A DNA stretch of 64,000 nucleotides from the NCBI GenBank assembly GCA_949298405.1, contig CASFWA010000005.1, forward strand, positions 1 through 64,000, given 5' to 3'. The position numbers were made by a program, and so were the translations under genes. Below are positions 32,366 through 40,733 of this stretch, in pieces. The notes under the pieces are model-generated. The model saw only the letters and a program-made list of their open reading frames with translations. It ran no database searches and was not told the origin of the DNA. The DNA is from an uncultured Pseudomonadota bacterium (GTDB lineage: Bacteria; Pseudomonadota; Alphaproteobacteria; Rs-D84). The stretch's first letter is position 1. Each line of letters starts with the position of its first letter.

Positions 32366-34762
32366 ATGGCAGAAGATATTAAGAATTTCAAAGAACGTGA
32401 AGCAAAATGGCAAAAGCGTTGGAAAGATGAAGCGGTCTTTACACCTAAAAATGATGGGAAAAAAAAGCCTTTTTATATGTTGGCAGAGTTCCCTTTTCCG
32501 TCTGGTACTGGTTTGCATGGTGGCCATATGTTAAACTATACCGGTTGTGATGTTATGGCTCGTTTCCGTCGTATGCAGGGGTATGATGTGTTATATCCGT
32601 TGGGTTTCGATTCTTTGGGAATTTCTGCTGAGGCCTATGCTACAAAAATTGGCAAGCACCCTTCTGTCGTTGTAAAAGATTTGGTGCAGAAATTTACAAA
32701 AAATATGTTAGAAATGGGTTGGTCTATTGATTTGAATTCTCAGGTCGCAACTTCTGACCCAGAATTTATTAAGTGGACGCAGTGGATGTTTATTCAATTC
32801 TTTAATGCTGGTTTGGCTTATAAATCTATGTTGCCGATGAATTGGTGTCCACATTGTCGTACTACTTTAACGAATGAAGAATTGGAAGATGGTAAATGTA
32901 ATCGTTGTCATGGCGAAGTAGAAATTCGTGAAAAAATGCAGTGGAATCTGGCAATTACAAAATATGCTCAGCGTTTGCTTGATGATCTGGCGTTGGTTGA
33001 CTATCCAGAACGTGTAAAGCGCGACCAAACCAACTGGATTGGTAAGTCTACTGGTGCAGATGTTGATTTTATGGTTGGTGAAGATAAGATGACAGTTTAC
33101 ACAACCAGACCAGATACAATATTTGGAGTCACTTTCTGTGCAATCGCCCCAGAACATAAATTATTGGCTAAATGGTTGGATGAAGGAAAAATCACAAATG
33201 CAGATGCAGTTCATGCATACATTAAAGAATCTGCTGCCAAATCAGAATTTGATAGAACTGATGTCACAAAAGATAAAACTGGTGTAAAACTAGAAGGTAT
33301 TATGGCAAAGAACCCTTATACTGGGGACGAAATACCTGTCTTTGTTGCAGATTATGTTTTGGTTAATTACGCGCATGGTACAATTATGGCAGTGCCGGCA
33401 CATGATGAACGTGACTGGGATTTTGCTAAGAAATTTAATATCAATATAATTCCTGTTATTGCCGGTGGTGAACCTGACAAGGTTTGGGAAGGTGATGGTG
33501 AACATATAAATTCTGGCTTTATGAATGGTATGAATAAAGCAGATGCTATCGCGGCAGCAATTAAGTTTGGCGAAGAAAAAGGTATTGCCCGTCCAAAAAC
33601 GCGTTTTAAGATGAGTGATTGGGGATTTTCGCGTCAGATGTATTGGGGCGAACCTATACCACTTGTTTATTGTGAAAAATGTGGATGGGTGCCTGTACCA
33701 GAATCTGAATTGCCTTTGATGCAGCCATATATGGAAGATTATAGACCAACAGAAGACGGTGAAAGCCCGTTGGCACGTGCAACAGATTGGGTTAATACTA
33801 CCTGCCCTAAATGCGGTGGTGCGGCGCGTCGTGAAACAGACACTATGCCACAGTGGGCTGGGTCTTCTTGGTACTATATGCGTTATTTAGACCCGCATAA
33901 TAATGATGCTTTCTGTTCTAAATCTCAACAGGAAAAGTGGATGCCTGTCGACCACTATAACGGTGGAAACGAGCATAATACACGTCACTTGATTTATTCG
34001 CGTTTCTGGCACAAGGCCTTATTTGACTTAGGGTTAGTTACAACCCCAGAACCTTATAAAAAGAGAACAACGAATGGTTTGTTAATGGGGTCTGATGGTA
34101 AAAAGATGTCTAAATCTTCTGGAAATGGATTCCAAGTAGATGAAATGGTTGCTGCTGTTGGTGCAGATGCAGCGCGTGTAACGGTATTATCATTAGGGCC
34201 TTGGGATTCTAATGTTAACTGGTCAGAAGGTGCGCTGGCGGGTGTGCAACGTTTCTTGAAACGTGTCGAAAGTATGGCAGATAATTTGTCAGACGAACCT
34301 ATGACGGCGGAACAAGAACGTTTAATGCATCAGTTAATCGCGGACATGACGGAAAGACTTGAAAATATGCGTTTTAACACTGCTATTTCTGCAATGATGG
34401 AATATATGAATGCGTTTAGCGGTAAAATGCCCCGCCCTGCTTATGAAGTTTTGGTTCTGGTATTGAATCCTTTTGCACCACATTTAACAGAAGAATTGTG
34501 GGAGAAATTAGGACATAAAAATATGCTGGTATTTCAACCATGGCCAAAATATGATGCGGCAAAACTGGAAAAGACAACTGTGACAATGGTTGTTTCTGTA
34601 AATGGTAAACGTGCAGCGGATTTCCAGGTTCCTGTATCTATTGTAGAAGCAGAATTAATAGAAGTTGCTAAAAAGGCTGCTGCTAAAAGATTAGAAGGTG
34701 CAGAAATCATAAAAACAATAGTTGTGCCAAATAGAATGGTGAACTTTGTTGTTAAGAAATAA
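32366..34762 (+). CDS. leuS: Leucine--tRNA ligase
   Basis: A 798-residue class I synthetase. The HIGH-type motif is PSGTGLHGGHMLNY near 46-60. The zinc module CPHC...CNRC lies near 155-180, and the CP1 editing domain has TTRPDTIFG near 248 and HDERDWDFAKKF near 345. CEKC...CPKC lies near 433-488, NGGNEHNTRHLIYSRFW near 532 and KMSKSSGN near 579. The anticodon and C-terminal domains follow. It is about 60 residues shorter than typical LeuRS. It ends at a strong terminator. Confidence 0.96.
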   Translation: MAEDIKNFKEREAKWQKRWKDEAVFTPKNDGKKKPFYMLAEFPFPSGTGLHGGHMLNYTGCDVMARFRRMQGYDVLYPLGFDSLGISAEAYATKIGKHPSVVVKDLVQKFTKNMLEMGWSIDLNSQVATSDPEFIKWTQWMFIQFFNAGLAYKSMLPMNWCPHCRTTLTNEELEDGKCNRCHGEVEIREKMQWNLAITKYAQRLLDDLALVDYPERVKRDQTNWIGKSTGADVDFMVGEDKMTVYTTRPDTIFGVTFCAIAPEHKLLAKWLDEGKITNADAVHAYIKESAAKSEFDRTDVTKDKTGVKLEGIMAKNPYTGDEIPVFVADYVLVNYAHGTIMAVPAHDERDWDFAKKFNINIIPVIAGGEPDKVWEGDGEHINSGFMNGMNKADAIAAAIKFGEEKGIARPKTRFKMSDWGFSRQMYWGEPIPLVYCEKCGWVPVPESELPLMQPYMEDYRPTEDGESPLARATDWVNTTCPKCGGAARRETDTMPQWAGSSWYYMRYLDPHNNDAFCSKSQQEKWMPVDHYNGGNEHNTRHLIYSRFWHKALFDLGLVTTPEPYKKRTTNGLLMGSDGKKMSKSSGNGFQVDEMVAAVGADAARVTVLSLGPWDSNVNWSEGALAGVQRFLKRVESMADNLSDEPMTAEQERLMHQLIADMTERLENMRFNTAISAMMEYMNAFSGKMPRPAYEVLVLVLNPFAPHLTEELWEKLGHKNMLVFQPWPKYDAAKLEKTTVTMVVSVNGKRAADFQVPVSIVEAELIEVAKKAAAKRLEGAEIIKTIVVPNRMVNFVVKK

Positions 34763-34787
34763 AAAACGCCCGAACGGGCGTTTTTTA
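34761..34787. terminator. Bidirectional terminator between leuS and rpiB
   Basis: AAAAAACGCCCG and CGGGCGTTTTTT form a long stem with a 2-nt loop between convergent genes. Confidence 0.92.
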
Positions 34788-34806
34788 TTTGTTTATCTGA
34801 TTGTTT

Positions 34807-35253
34807 TTACGATATTTTTTCGATTCTGCGAATGCGACGCTCTATTGCGTCAAATGGGCTTTCTAAGAACGCTTGAGCGCATAAAAACGCCATTTCTATG
34901 TCTATATCATCTGCCGCCAGTGCCAAAACATTTATGTCGTCATGAAATCTGTCATCGCGTGCTTGTTCTGGTCTTTCACAGCGAGAGGCACGAATGTGAC
35001 GATATCTATTTGCTGCGATTTCCATGCCCGCACCAGTGCCGCAAACCAAAATTCCGCGTGATTTTGTGTCGGTTTCCATTGATTCTGCTAATTTTTTTGC
35101 AATGTCTGGAAAGTCTACTTGTGTATTTGGATCGTCTACCCCCAGGTTTACAACTATATAACCGGCAGCGGTTAACATTTCAATTAGGTATAATTTTACA
35201 CCAACACCACGATGGTCGGATGCTATATATATTTTTGATATAGTTTTATTCAT
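34807..35253 (-). CDS. rpiB: Ribose-5-phosphate isomerase B
   Basis: A 148-residue RpiB/LacAB-type isomerase that converts ribose 5-phosphate and ribulose 5-phosphate. IASDHRGVGVK near 8 holds the Asp-His pair, VDFPDIAKKLA near 47, and CGTGAGMEIAANRYRHIRAS near 71-90 the catalytic Cys and phosphate loop (Ala where many have Ile). HDDINVLALAA near 107 is also typical. AAAGGAT precedes the ATG at 35253, which overlaps the end of the bactofilin gene by 8 bp. It is last in the trmN6-M23-bactofilin operon. Confidence 0.9.
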   Translation of the reverse strand: MNKTISKIYIASDHRGVGVKLYLIEMLTAAGYIVVNLGVDDPNTQVDFPDIAKKLAESMETDTKSRGILVCGTGAGMEIAANRYRHIRASRCERPEQARDDRFHDDINVLALAADDIDIEMAFLCAQAFLESPFDAIERRIRRIEKIS

Positions 35254-35599
35254 TCTTTTTATCCTTTCTTTTTGCAAGTTTGCATTCTAATCCGGTATTC
35301 CCCGTTATGTTTAATGTGAAATAAGATAATGTACCGGTCATTTGTGCATTACTAAATACGTTTGCAATATTTACTGTGGCTGGACCGTCGAGTGTCCCGT
35401 GTAAAAACAGATTATTTGCATTTATTTTACCAATTACTTTGCCGCCACGACCTATAACAACTGTTTCGGCAGAAATATTACCGATAACATGACCGTGAAT
35501 TTGTACAGTATGGTCTGTTTTTATGTCGCCAGTTAACTTGCAACCTGCCCCAATAATTGTTGGTGATGTTTTTTCTTTTGCGTTTGTAAATGCTAGCAT
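35246..35599 (-). CDS. Bactofilin (polymer-forming cytoskeletal protein)
   Basis: A 117-residue bactofilin. The central right-handed beta-helix repeats are plain (IIGAGCKLTGDIKTDHTVQIHGHVIGNISAETVVIGRGGKVIGKINANNLFLHGTLDG), with short tails. Bactofilins form stable filaments and place cell-wall enzymes. It lies 4 bp after a membrane M23 endopeptidase gene, the classical pairing for cell-shape or stalk functions in Proteobacteria. Confidence 0.9.
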   Translation of the reverse strand: MLAFTNAKEKTSPTIIGAGCKLTGDIKTDHTVQIHGHVIGNISAETVVIGRGGKVIGKINANNLFLHGTLDGPATVNIANVFSNAQMTGTLSYFTLNITGNTGLECKLAKRKDKKNE

Positions 35600-35603
35600 T
35601 TTA

Positions 35604-36881
35604 TCATTCCTTTACAAATTTTGACGGGTCAAATGGTACACCCTTGTATCTTATTTCATAATGAAGATGAGGTCCCGTAGAACGCCCCGTAGAACCACCT
35701 AAACCAACTACGGTTCCAGGCCTTACCCAGTCGCCACGTGCCACCATTATTTGTGATAAATGGGCGTATAACGTGGTAAAACCAAGCCCATGGTCTATTT
35801 CTACTGTTGTGCCGTATCCAACGCGTTCGCCTGCTGATACTACACGCCCTGGTGCAACTGCCATTAGTTCGGTGCCTATCTTTCCTGCGAAATCTATACC
35901 GCGATGACGTTTGGGTTCGCCCGTGAATGGGTCGTTGCGCATGCCGTAATTAGATGTAATACGAACCTTTTCAACTGGTGCGCCTAATGGTAACAGTGTG
36001 TTTAATTTTGACAGCCCATGCCATAATTCTAGGTCGTCTGCAAGTTTTTGATATTTGGGGTCTAATTCTTTGTCAAAATCTAATGGGCTGAATGCTGCGC
36101 CGACAAGAGGGTTTGTGTATTTGTTTGCATTCTTTATCAATGTTTTTTGTGTTAACCCAAGCGAAGCAATAGTACTGTTTATATTCTTCATATGGTCTTT
36201 TAACTCTGTCGTGTTATCTGTTGTAAGTTTTGATACAAGATTCACAATCTGATTATCTGCTTCGCTGATTTTTTTCATAGATTCTACTATTTGTGTATTG
36301 CGTTTTTTTAGTTCTTCATTTTCTGCGCGTGTTAGTTCAAATTCTGTGGATAATTCTGAAAGTTTTGTATATTCGGCGGTGTATTCATCGTTTGTGAACA
36401 TTTCCGTAATGCGGGTTCTTAAAAAATCTAATTCACCCCAAGTTTTTATGCGGCTGTTCATTAAATCTTCTTTCTCTTTGTCGGTAAATTTTTTGGAATT
36501 TAGTATTTTGTCGTCTATAACATTCAGATTACGTGTCAAATCATTGTATTTTTTTAAGTATGTTTGTAAATCTGTCATATGACGAGTATGTAGAGCCTTT
36601 GCTTCTTCTAATTGTTGGGTTCGTTTTTGTAATAATGGTCTGTGATATACAAATACGTATGTAGACCATGCTGCCCAAATAATTAGACCTATTTTACCGC
36701 AGAATTTAGTAAATCGCCAAAAACTGCTTTGGCGAAAAGTATAAACGTTCCCACGTGGTGTGTCCATAACAGTGAATTCGCGCGGTGGAAATACTTTACA
36801 AATCAAGCGCCAAATAGCACGAAATGGCGATGTAATAAACGCCCACAGGGATGTAAAATATCTTGTTATAAAATTTATCAT
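35604..36881 (-). CDS. Membrane-anchored M23 (LytM) peptidoglycan endopeptidase
   Basis: A 425-residue protein. A membrane helix lies near 59-77 (WRFTKFCGKIGLIIWAAWSTYVFVYH), a coiled coil at about 85-225, and a C-terminal LytM domain carries HRGIDFAGKIGTELMAVAPGRVVSAG near 307 with the first His and Asp. GHGLGFTTLYAHLSQ-type and TGRSTGPHLHYEIRYKG near 400 supply the HxH zinc ligands, so it looks active. It would cut peptide cross-links, positioned by the bactofilin encoded next. Its ATG overlaps the stop of the trmN6-like gene (ATGA). Confidence 0.9.
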   Translation of the reverse strand: MINFITRYFTSLWAFITSPFRAIWRLICKVFPPREFTVMDTPRGNVYTFRQSSFWRFTKFCGKIGLIIWAAWSTYVFVYHRPLLQKRTQQLEEAKALHTRHMTDLQTYLKKYNDLTRNLNVIDDKILNSKKFTDKEKEDLMNSRIKTWGELDFLRTRITEMFTNDEYTAEYTKLSELSTEFELTRAENEELKKRNTQIVESMKKISEADNQIVNLVSKLTTDNTTELKDHMKNINSTIASLGLTQKTLIKNANKYTNPLVGAAFSPLDFDKELDPKYQKLADDLELWHGLSKLNTLLPLGAPVEKVRITSNYGMRNDPFTGEPKRHRGIDFAGKIGTELMAVAPGRVVSAGERVGYGTTVEIDHGLGFTTLYAHLSQIMVARGDWVRPGTVVGLGGSTGRSTGPHLHYEIRYKGVPFDPSKFVKE

Positions 36882-37561
36882 ATCTCGTTTAGTCTAGACA
36901 ATACCGACTCAATAGTCAAGCCGTCACGTAAAACAGGTTCATAATTCATTGAAATCCCAGAATGTAGAATTGTCCCACCATGAGTCCCCAAGCGACCACG
37001 TATAAGAACCCGCTCTGCGGTATTTTTTGCGCCAAATAAAGGGAATATCGTTATGTCGCCACAATGCTTGTTCATTTCAGATATTACTTCGCTTAGAGCA
37101 TTAGAGTCTATGATTATGCAGAAATACCCACGTGGTCGAACGCGCGCAATACATTTCTTTGTCCATGCGGTTAGGTCTACATTATGGTGGGCATCATGTT
37201 TCGCAGGTGTTCCTTTGAAATATGGTGGGTTGCTGATAACTAGGTCGAAAGTTTTATTCGTTCGCCATGTAAAAATATCTGCATTTATAAGTTCTATGTT
37301 AGCATTATTTATAAGGGCGTTTTTGTGGCATTCTTCTAGCATTTCTGTTGATTTGTCTATCCCAGTGGCTTCTGCTTTGGGGTTGTTTGCAAGCAAACAA
37401 AGCGTAGCGCCCCCCGTGCCAATGCCCACGTCTAGTACAGTTTTTATCTTTGACGGACAGAATGCGGCCAACCATACGGCATCAGAGGTCGGATTATAAT
37501 GCCCCCGTATTATGCGAACTTTTCCGCCAAGTAAGGTAAAAATTTCTTGTTTTTGTGCCAT
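36878..37561 (-). CDS. TrmN6-like (YfiC) tRNA adenine-N6-methyltransferase
   Basis: A 227-residue SAM methyltransferase. VRIIRGHYNPTSDAVWLAAF near 14-33 is the family N-terminus, motif I VLDVGIGTGGATLCLLA lies near 42 and the catalytic NPPYFKG near 110. YfiC/TrmN6 makes m6A37 in tRNA1-Val; the substrate here is inferred. The ATG at 37561 lies 6 nt after a TATTAT box with no ribosome site, so it may be leaderless. It is the first gene of the operon with M23, bactofilin and rpiB and is divergent from the membrane gene at 37600. Confidence 0.82.
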   Translation of the reverse strand: MAQKQEIFTLLGGKVRIIRGHYNPTSDAVWLAAFCPSKIKTVLDVGIGTGGATLCLLANNPKAEATGIDKSTEMLEECHKNALINNANIELINADIFTWRTNKTFDLVISNPPYFKGTPAKHDAHHNVDLTAWTKKCIARVRPRGYFCIIIDSNALSEVISEMNKHCGDITIFPLFGAKNTAERVLIRGRLGTHGGTILHSGISMNYEPVLRDGLTIESVLSRLNEI

Positions 37562-37599
37562 GGCTATATAATAATTCAACAAAATTAAAAGGCAAGTCT

Positions 37600-38607
37600 A
37601 TGTTTGATGAATCTCTTATTGTTCAAAGTGCTATAAGTGCGTTTAATAATGCTGCTTTGACTGCACCTGCTTTCTTGTGGTGGGCGGTTTTGGCAATTCC
37701 TTTGTTTATATTTGTATATTTTTGTGGAAGCGCTTTTTTGGAAAAAATAGGTTGGGATAGAAAATCTTTAACAAATAGATTCTCTTTGATAACAGTTATG
37801 CTTTCTTTGGCATGGATTATTTTGTTCGGTGGAAATTATGATGTGCTTCGTGATAATGCAACTGTTTTACCCTTTATGGTGGCAGCGATATCTTTTGTTG
37901 CTTCTTTGTTTGTCGGTTCGCATATGAAGAATATAAAATTATCTAAGTGGCATGAATTATCAAAAACAAGAAAAATTCAAGTCTCTTCCTTGTTAATATT
38001 AATTCTTTTGTTCGTTGGATTGTCTGATTTGCATGCTTGGTGGGGACCGGCATTGCAAATTGGGGCCGTGGTCGGCGGAATGCTTTTAGGAAAGTCGTCT
38101 AAATACGAAATGCGCCCTATTCCAGGAACTTTATTGGTGATTTTGGCTATAATAACAGCAATTTTAATGCAGCCAGAATTCTTTAGATTTGGACAGTTGG
38201 GGAATTTAACTGCTTTCCATTTACTGTTTTTATTGCTGGCAGGTTGCGCCGCGGTAAGTACTGTGGCACTGCGTAATATTAATGCGCGTTCTAAAATTAG
38301 ACATAGTGCGTATATAAAAATAAAATGGTTGGTTCGTTTTATATCTTTGCTGTGCGTTGCTTTGTTTGTTTTAACAGAATCTGTACCTGTGTTTTTGGGA
38401 ACTTTGTTTGTTGTATTTTGTTCGTGCGCTTTATCAATATGGCATTCTGAAAAAGTATCCGAAGTTTTTTCAGATAGAATGTTTGCTCTTTCTTTGGGAT
38501 TGTTTGGTATTTTAACCGTTATGCCTGTTATAACTGCGCTGGGAATTCTATACTGGATGAATTTGCCGCAAGAAAATTTCATAAGACAATTAAAAACATT
38601 GTTATAA
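37600..38607 (+). CDS. Polytopic membrane protein of unknown function
   Basis: A 335-residue integral membrane protein with about nine hydrophobic helices (for example FLWWAVLAIPLFIFVYFCG, LITVMLSLAWIILFGG, FMVAAISFVASLFVG, LLILILLFVGLSDL, TLLVILAIITAILM, FHLLFLLLAGCAAVS). I do not recognise the family. Trp and Gly in the loop DLHAWWGPALQIG may be a conserved motif. AAAGGCAAG precedes the ATG at 37600, chosen over 37555. It is alone between trmN6-like (divergent) and lpxA. Confidence 0.75.
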   Translation: MFDESLIVQSAISAFNNAALTAPAFLWWAVLAIPLFIFVYFCGSAFLEKIGWDRKSLTNRFSLITVMLSLAWIILFGGNYDVLRDNATVLPFMVAAISFVASLFVGSHMKNIKLSKWHELSKTRKIQVSSLLILILLFVGLSDLHAWWGPALQIGAVVGGMLLGKSSKYEMRPIPGTLLVILAIITAILMQPEFFRFGQLGNLTAFHLLFLLLAGCAAVSTVALRNINARSKIRHSAYIKIKWLVRFISLLCVALFVLTESVPVFLGTLFVVFCSCALSIWHSEKVSEVFSDRMFALSLGLFGILTVMPVITALGILYWMNLPQENFIRQLKTLL

Positions 38608-38695
38608 TTGGTTATATTTCTTTAATACCATTTAAAAATGTAATGATGTATCATTCTGGGCGATATAATTAAATAAAAAAAGTAGGCCTAGAGTT

Positions 38696-39493
38696 ATGAT
38701 ACATCCAACAGCAATTATTCATGAGGGCGCTGTTTTAGGCGCAGATTGTAAAATTGGACCTTTTTGTATAGTTGGTCCAAATGTCATTTTAGGTGACCGT
38801 GTAGAACTGGTTTCTAATGTTGTTATTGACGGGAAAACTTCAATCGGTGATGATTCTATTGTTTACCCATTTGCAGTGCTTGGGGTGATGAGTCAGGATT
38901 TAAAGTGGCAAGATGAAGCCGCTATGACTGGATTACGCATAGGTAAAAGATGTAAAATTCGTGAATATGTGACAATTCATTCTGGTACACCTGCTTCTGA
39001 TGGAACTGTTATCGGGGATGATTGCCAGATAATGGTTAATGCACATGTTGGACATGATTGTAAGATTGGCAACAGCGTTGTTATGTCAAATCTTGTACAG
39101 GTTGCAGGTCACGTAGAAGTTGAAGATTTTGCTATTTTGTCTGGTGGTGTTATGGTCTTGCAATTTGCGCGTATCGGACGTAATGCGTTTATTGGTGGAA
39201 TGTCTGGGGTTGGTAATGATGTTTTGCCATATGCTATTTATGATGGTTCACCGCGTGCAGTATATCGTACAATAAATCGTGTCGGGTTAATGCGTCATGG
39301 TTTTACAAATGAAGATATGCATGCAATCCATTCTGTCTATGCGGCGGTATTTCGTGGAACAGAAGGAACCGTTGCAGAACGTTTGGCAAAAGTACGTAAA
39401 GAAGTTAAAAATAATAAATATGCTATGGATGCCATAGATTTTATAGAAAATCGTTCAAAACGTGGAATTGGCACGTCTAAAAATGCAGAATAA
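38696..39493 (+). CDS. lpxA: UDP-N-acetylglucosamine acyltransferase LpxA
   Basis: A 265-residue left-handed beta-helix acyltransferase for the first step of lipid A synthesis. Hexapeptide repeats fill residues 1-190 (HPTAIIHEGAVLGADCKIGPFCIVGPNVILGDRVEL). The segment around NAHVGHDCKIGNSVVMSNLVQVAGHVEV near 118 holds the catalytic His, and GLMRHGF near 201 opens the C-terminal helical domain. It overlaps lpxB by 11 bp. Confidence 0.95.
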   Translation: MIHPTAIIHEGAVLGADCKIGPFCIVGPNVILGDRVELVSNVVIDGKTSIGDDSIVYPFAVLGVMSQDLKWQDEAAMTGLRIGKRCKIREYVTIHSGTPASDGTVIGDDCQIMVNAHVGHDCKIGNSVVMSNLVQVAGHVEVEDFAILSGGVMVLQFARIGRNAFIGGMSGVGNDVLPYAIYDGSPRAVYRTINRVGLMRHGFTNEDMHAIHSVYAAVFRGTEGTVAERLAKVRKEVKNNKYAMDAIDFIENRSKRGIGTSKNAE

Positions 39494-40640
39494 AACAATT
39501 AAAGTTTTTATAATTGCCGGTGAAGTATCCGGTGATGTTTTAGGGGCGCGTATCATGAACGAGATGTCTGATGTACATTTCGTTGGTATCGGTGGTGAAA
39601 ATATGATTGCTGCCGGATTGAAACCCTTGTTCCCTATGTCAGATTTAGCCGTTATGGGAGTCTTGGAGGTTTTGGCGCATGTTAAAACTTTAACCAATAG
39701 AATAAATCAAACGGTAAATGCAATCATTACAGAAAAACCAGATGTTGTACTTACTATTGATGCGCCCGGTTTCGCAAAGTCTGTTATAAAAAAACTGAAA
39801 AAGTCTAATCAGGGGCAGAAGTTAATACATAATGGTTTGAAATTTCATCATGTTGTTGCACCTCAAGTATGGGCTTGGCGAGAAAGTCGTGCTAAGAAAT
39901 ATGCAAAAATATTTGATAAGTTATACGCTTTTTTTGATTTTGAAGTGCCCTATTTTACAAAGCATGGGCTGGATACTGTTGCAGTTGGACACCCTATTGC
40001 AGATGGACTTTTGAATATAAAAAAATCGAAAAAGAATAATAAAACAGCAGAAGAAAAAATTATAACACTGGTACCGGGTAGCAGAATGTCAGAAGTTAAG
40101 CGTTTGTTGCCGATATTTCGTGATGTTGCAGAACAACTCGTTGCAAATGGGTATAAAGGGTATAAGTTTATAATTCCAACTGTTGAAACAACTGTAGATT
40201 ATGTAAAAAATCATGTCGCGGGTTGGAAAGTACAACCAGAACTAGTGCCTGCAACTAAGCGTTATGATGTTTATTCAAAAACTTATATAGCAATTGTTGC
40301 AAGTGGTACAGTTTCTGCAGAATTGGCTATGTTGCATATACCAACAATAGTTGTATATAAGATGAATCCAATTACAACCTGGTTAGTACGTCAGGTAATA
40401 AAAGTTAATTGGGTTTCCTTAGTAAATATTTTGCTGAACCGTGGTGTGTATCCAGAATTTCTGGGGTCAAATGCAACCGCAGAAAATATTTTGGATGCAG
40501 TACAACAATTAACTATTCCTTCTATCAGAGAAAAAATGATTAATGATTTGAAAAGCGCGGATAAATTATGGTGCCGTATAGACGGAACACCAAGCGTTTT
40601 GGTAGCAAATGAAATAAAAAAATCTATAAGAAAAAAATAG
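39483..40640 (+). CDS. lpxB: Lipid-A-disaccharide synthase LpxB
   Basis: A 385-residue glycosyltransferase that joins UDP-diacylglucosamine with lipid X. IAGEVSGDVLGARIM near 9, HFVGIGGENM near 28, DAPGFAK near 90, VAPQVWAWRESRAKKYAK near 122, LVPGSRMSEVKRLLPIF near 195 and ASGTVSAELA near 272 are all LpxB signatures. The ATG at 39483 inside lpxA is chosen because the family begins there. lpxA and lpxB are adjacent, so they share a transcript. Confidence 0.95.
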   Translation: MQNKTIKVFIIAGEVSGDVLGARIMNEMSDVHFVGIGGENMIAAGLKPLFPMSDLAVMGVLEVLAHVKTLTNRINQTVNAIITEKPDVVLTIDAPGFAKSVIKKLKKSNQGQKLIHNGLKFHHVVAPQVWAWRESRAKKYAKIFDKLYAFFDFEVPYFTKHGLDTVAVGHPIADGLLNIKKSKKNNKTAEEKIITLVPGSRMSEVKRLLPIFRDVAEQLVANGYKGYKFIIPTVETTVDYVKNHVAGWKVQPELVPATKRYDVYSKTYIAIVASGTVSAELAMLHIPTIVVYKMNPITTWLVRQVIKVNWVSLVNILLNRGVYPEFLGSNATAENILDAVQQLTIPSIREKMINDLKSADKLWCRIDGTPSVLVANEIKKSIRKK

Positions 40641-40662
40641 TTTATTTAATATGTAGTTATAC

Positions 40663-40691
40663 AAAAACAGCCGCTAATGCGGCTGTTTTTA
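40663..40691. terminator. Terminator after lpxB
   Basis: AAAAACAGCCGC and GCGGCTGTTTTT pair with a 4-nt loop between convergent genes. Confidence 0.9.
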
Positions 40692-40733
40692 TAAGTTGGT
40701 GTAGGTTTAAGAATATTGTATTATATCCCAAAA

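Noticed and set aside
34746-35243. 165-codon ORF on the plus strand
   Set aside because: It is the shadow of rpiB on the other strand, with no protein family likeness and no start signal.
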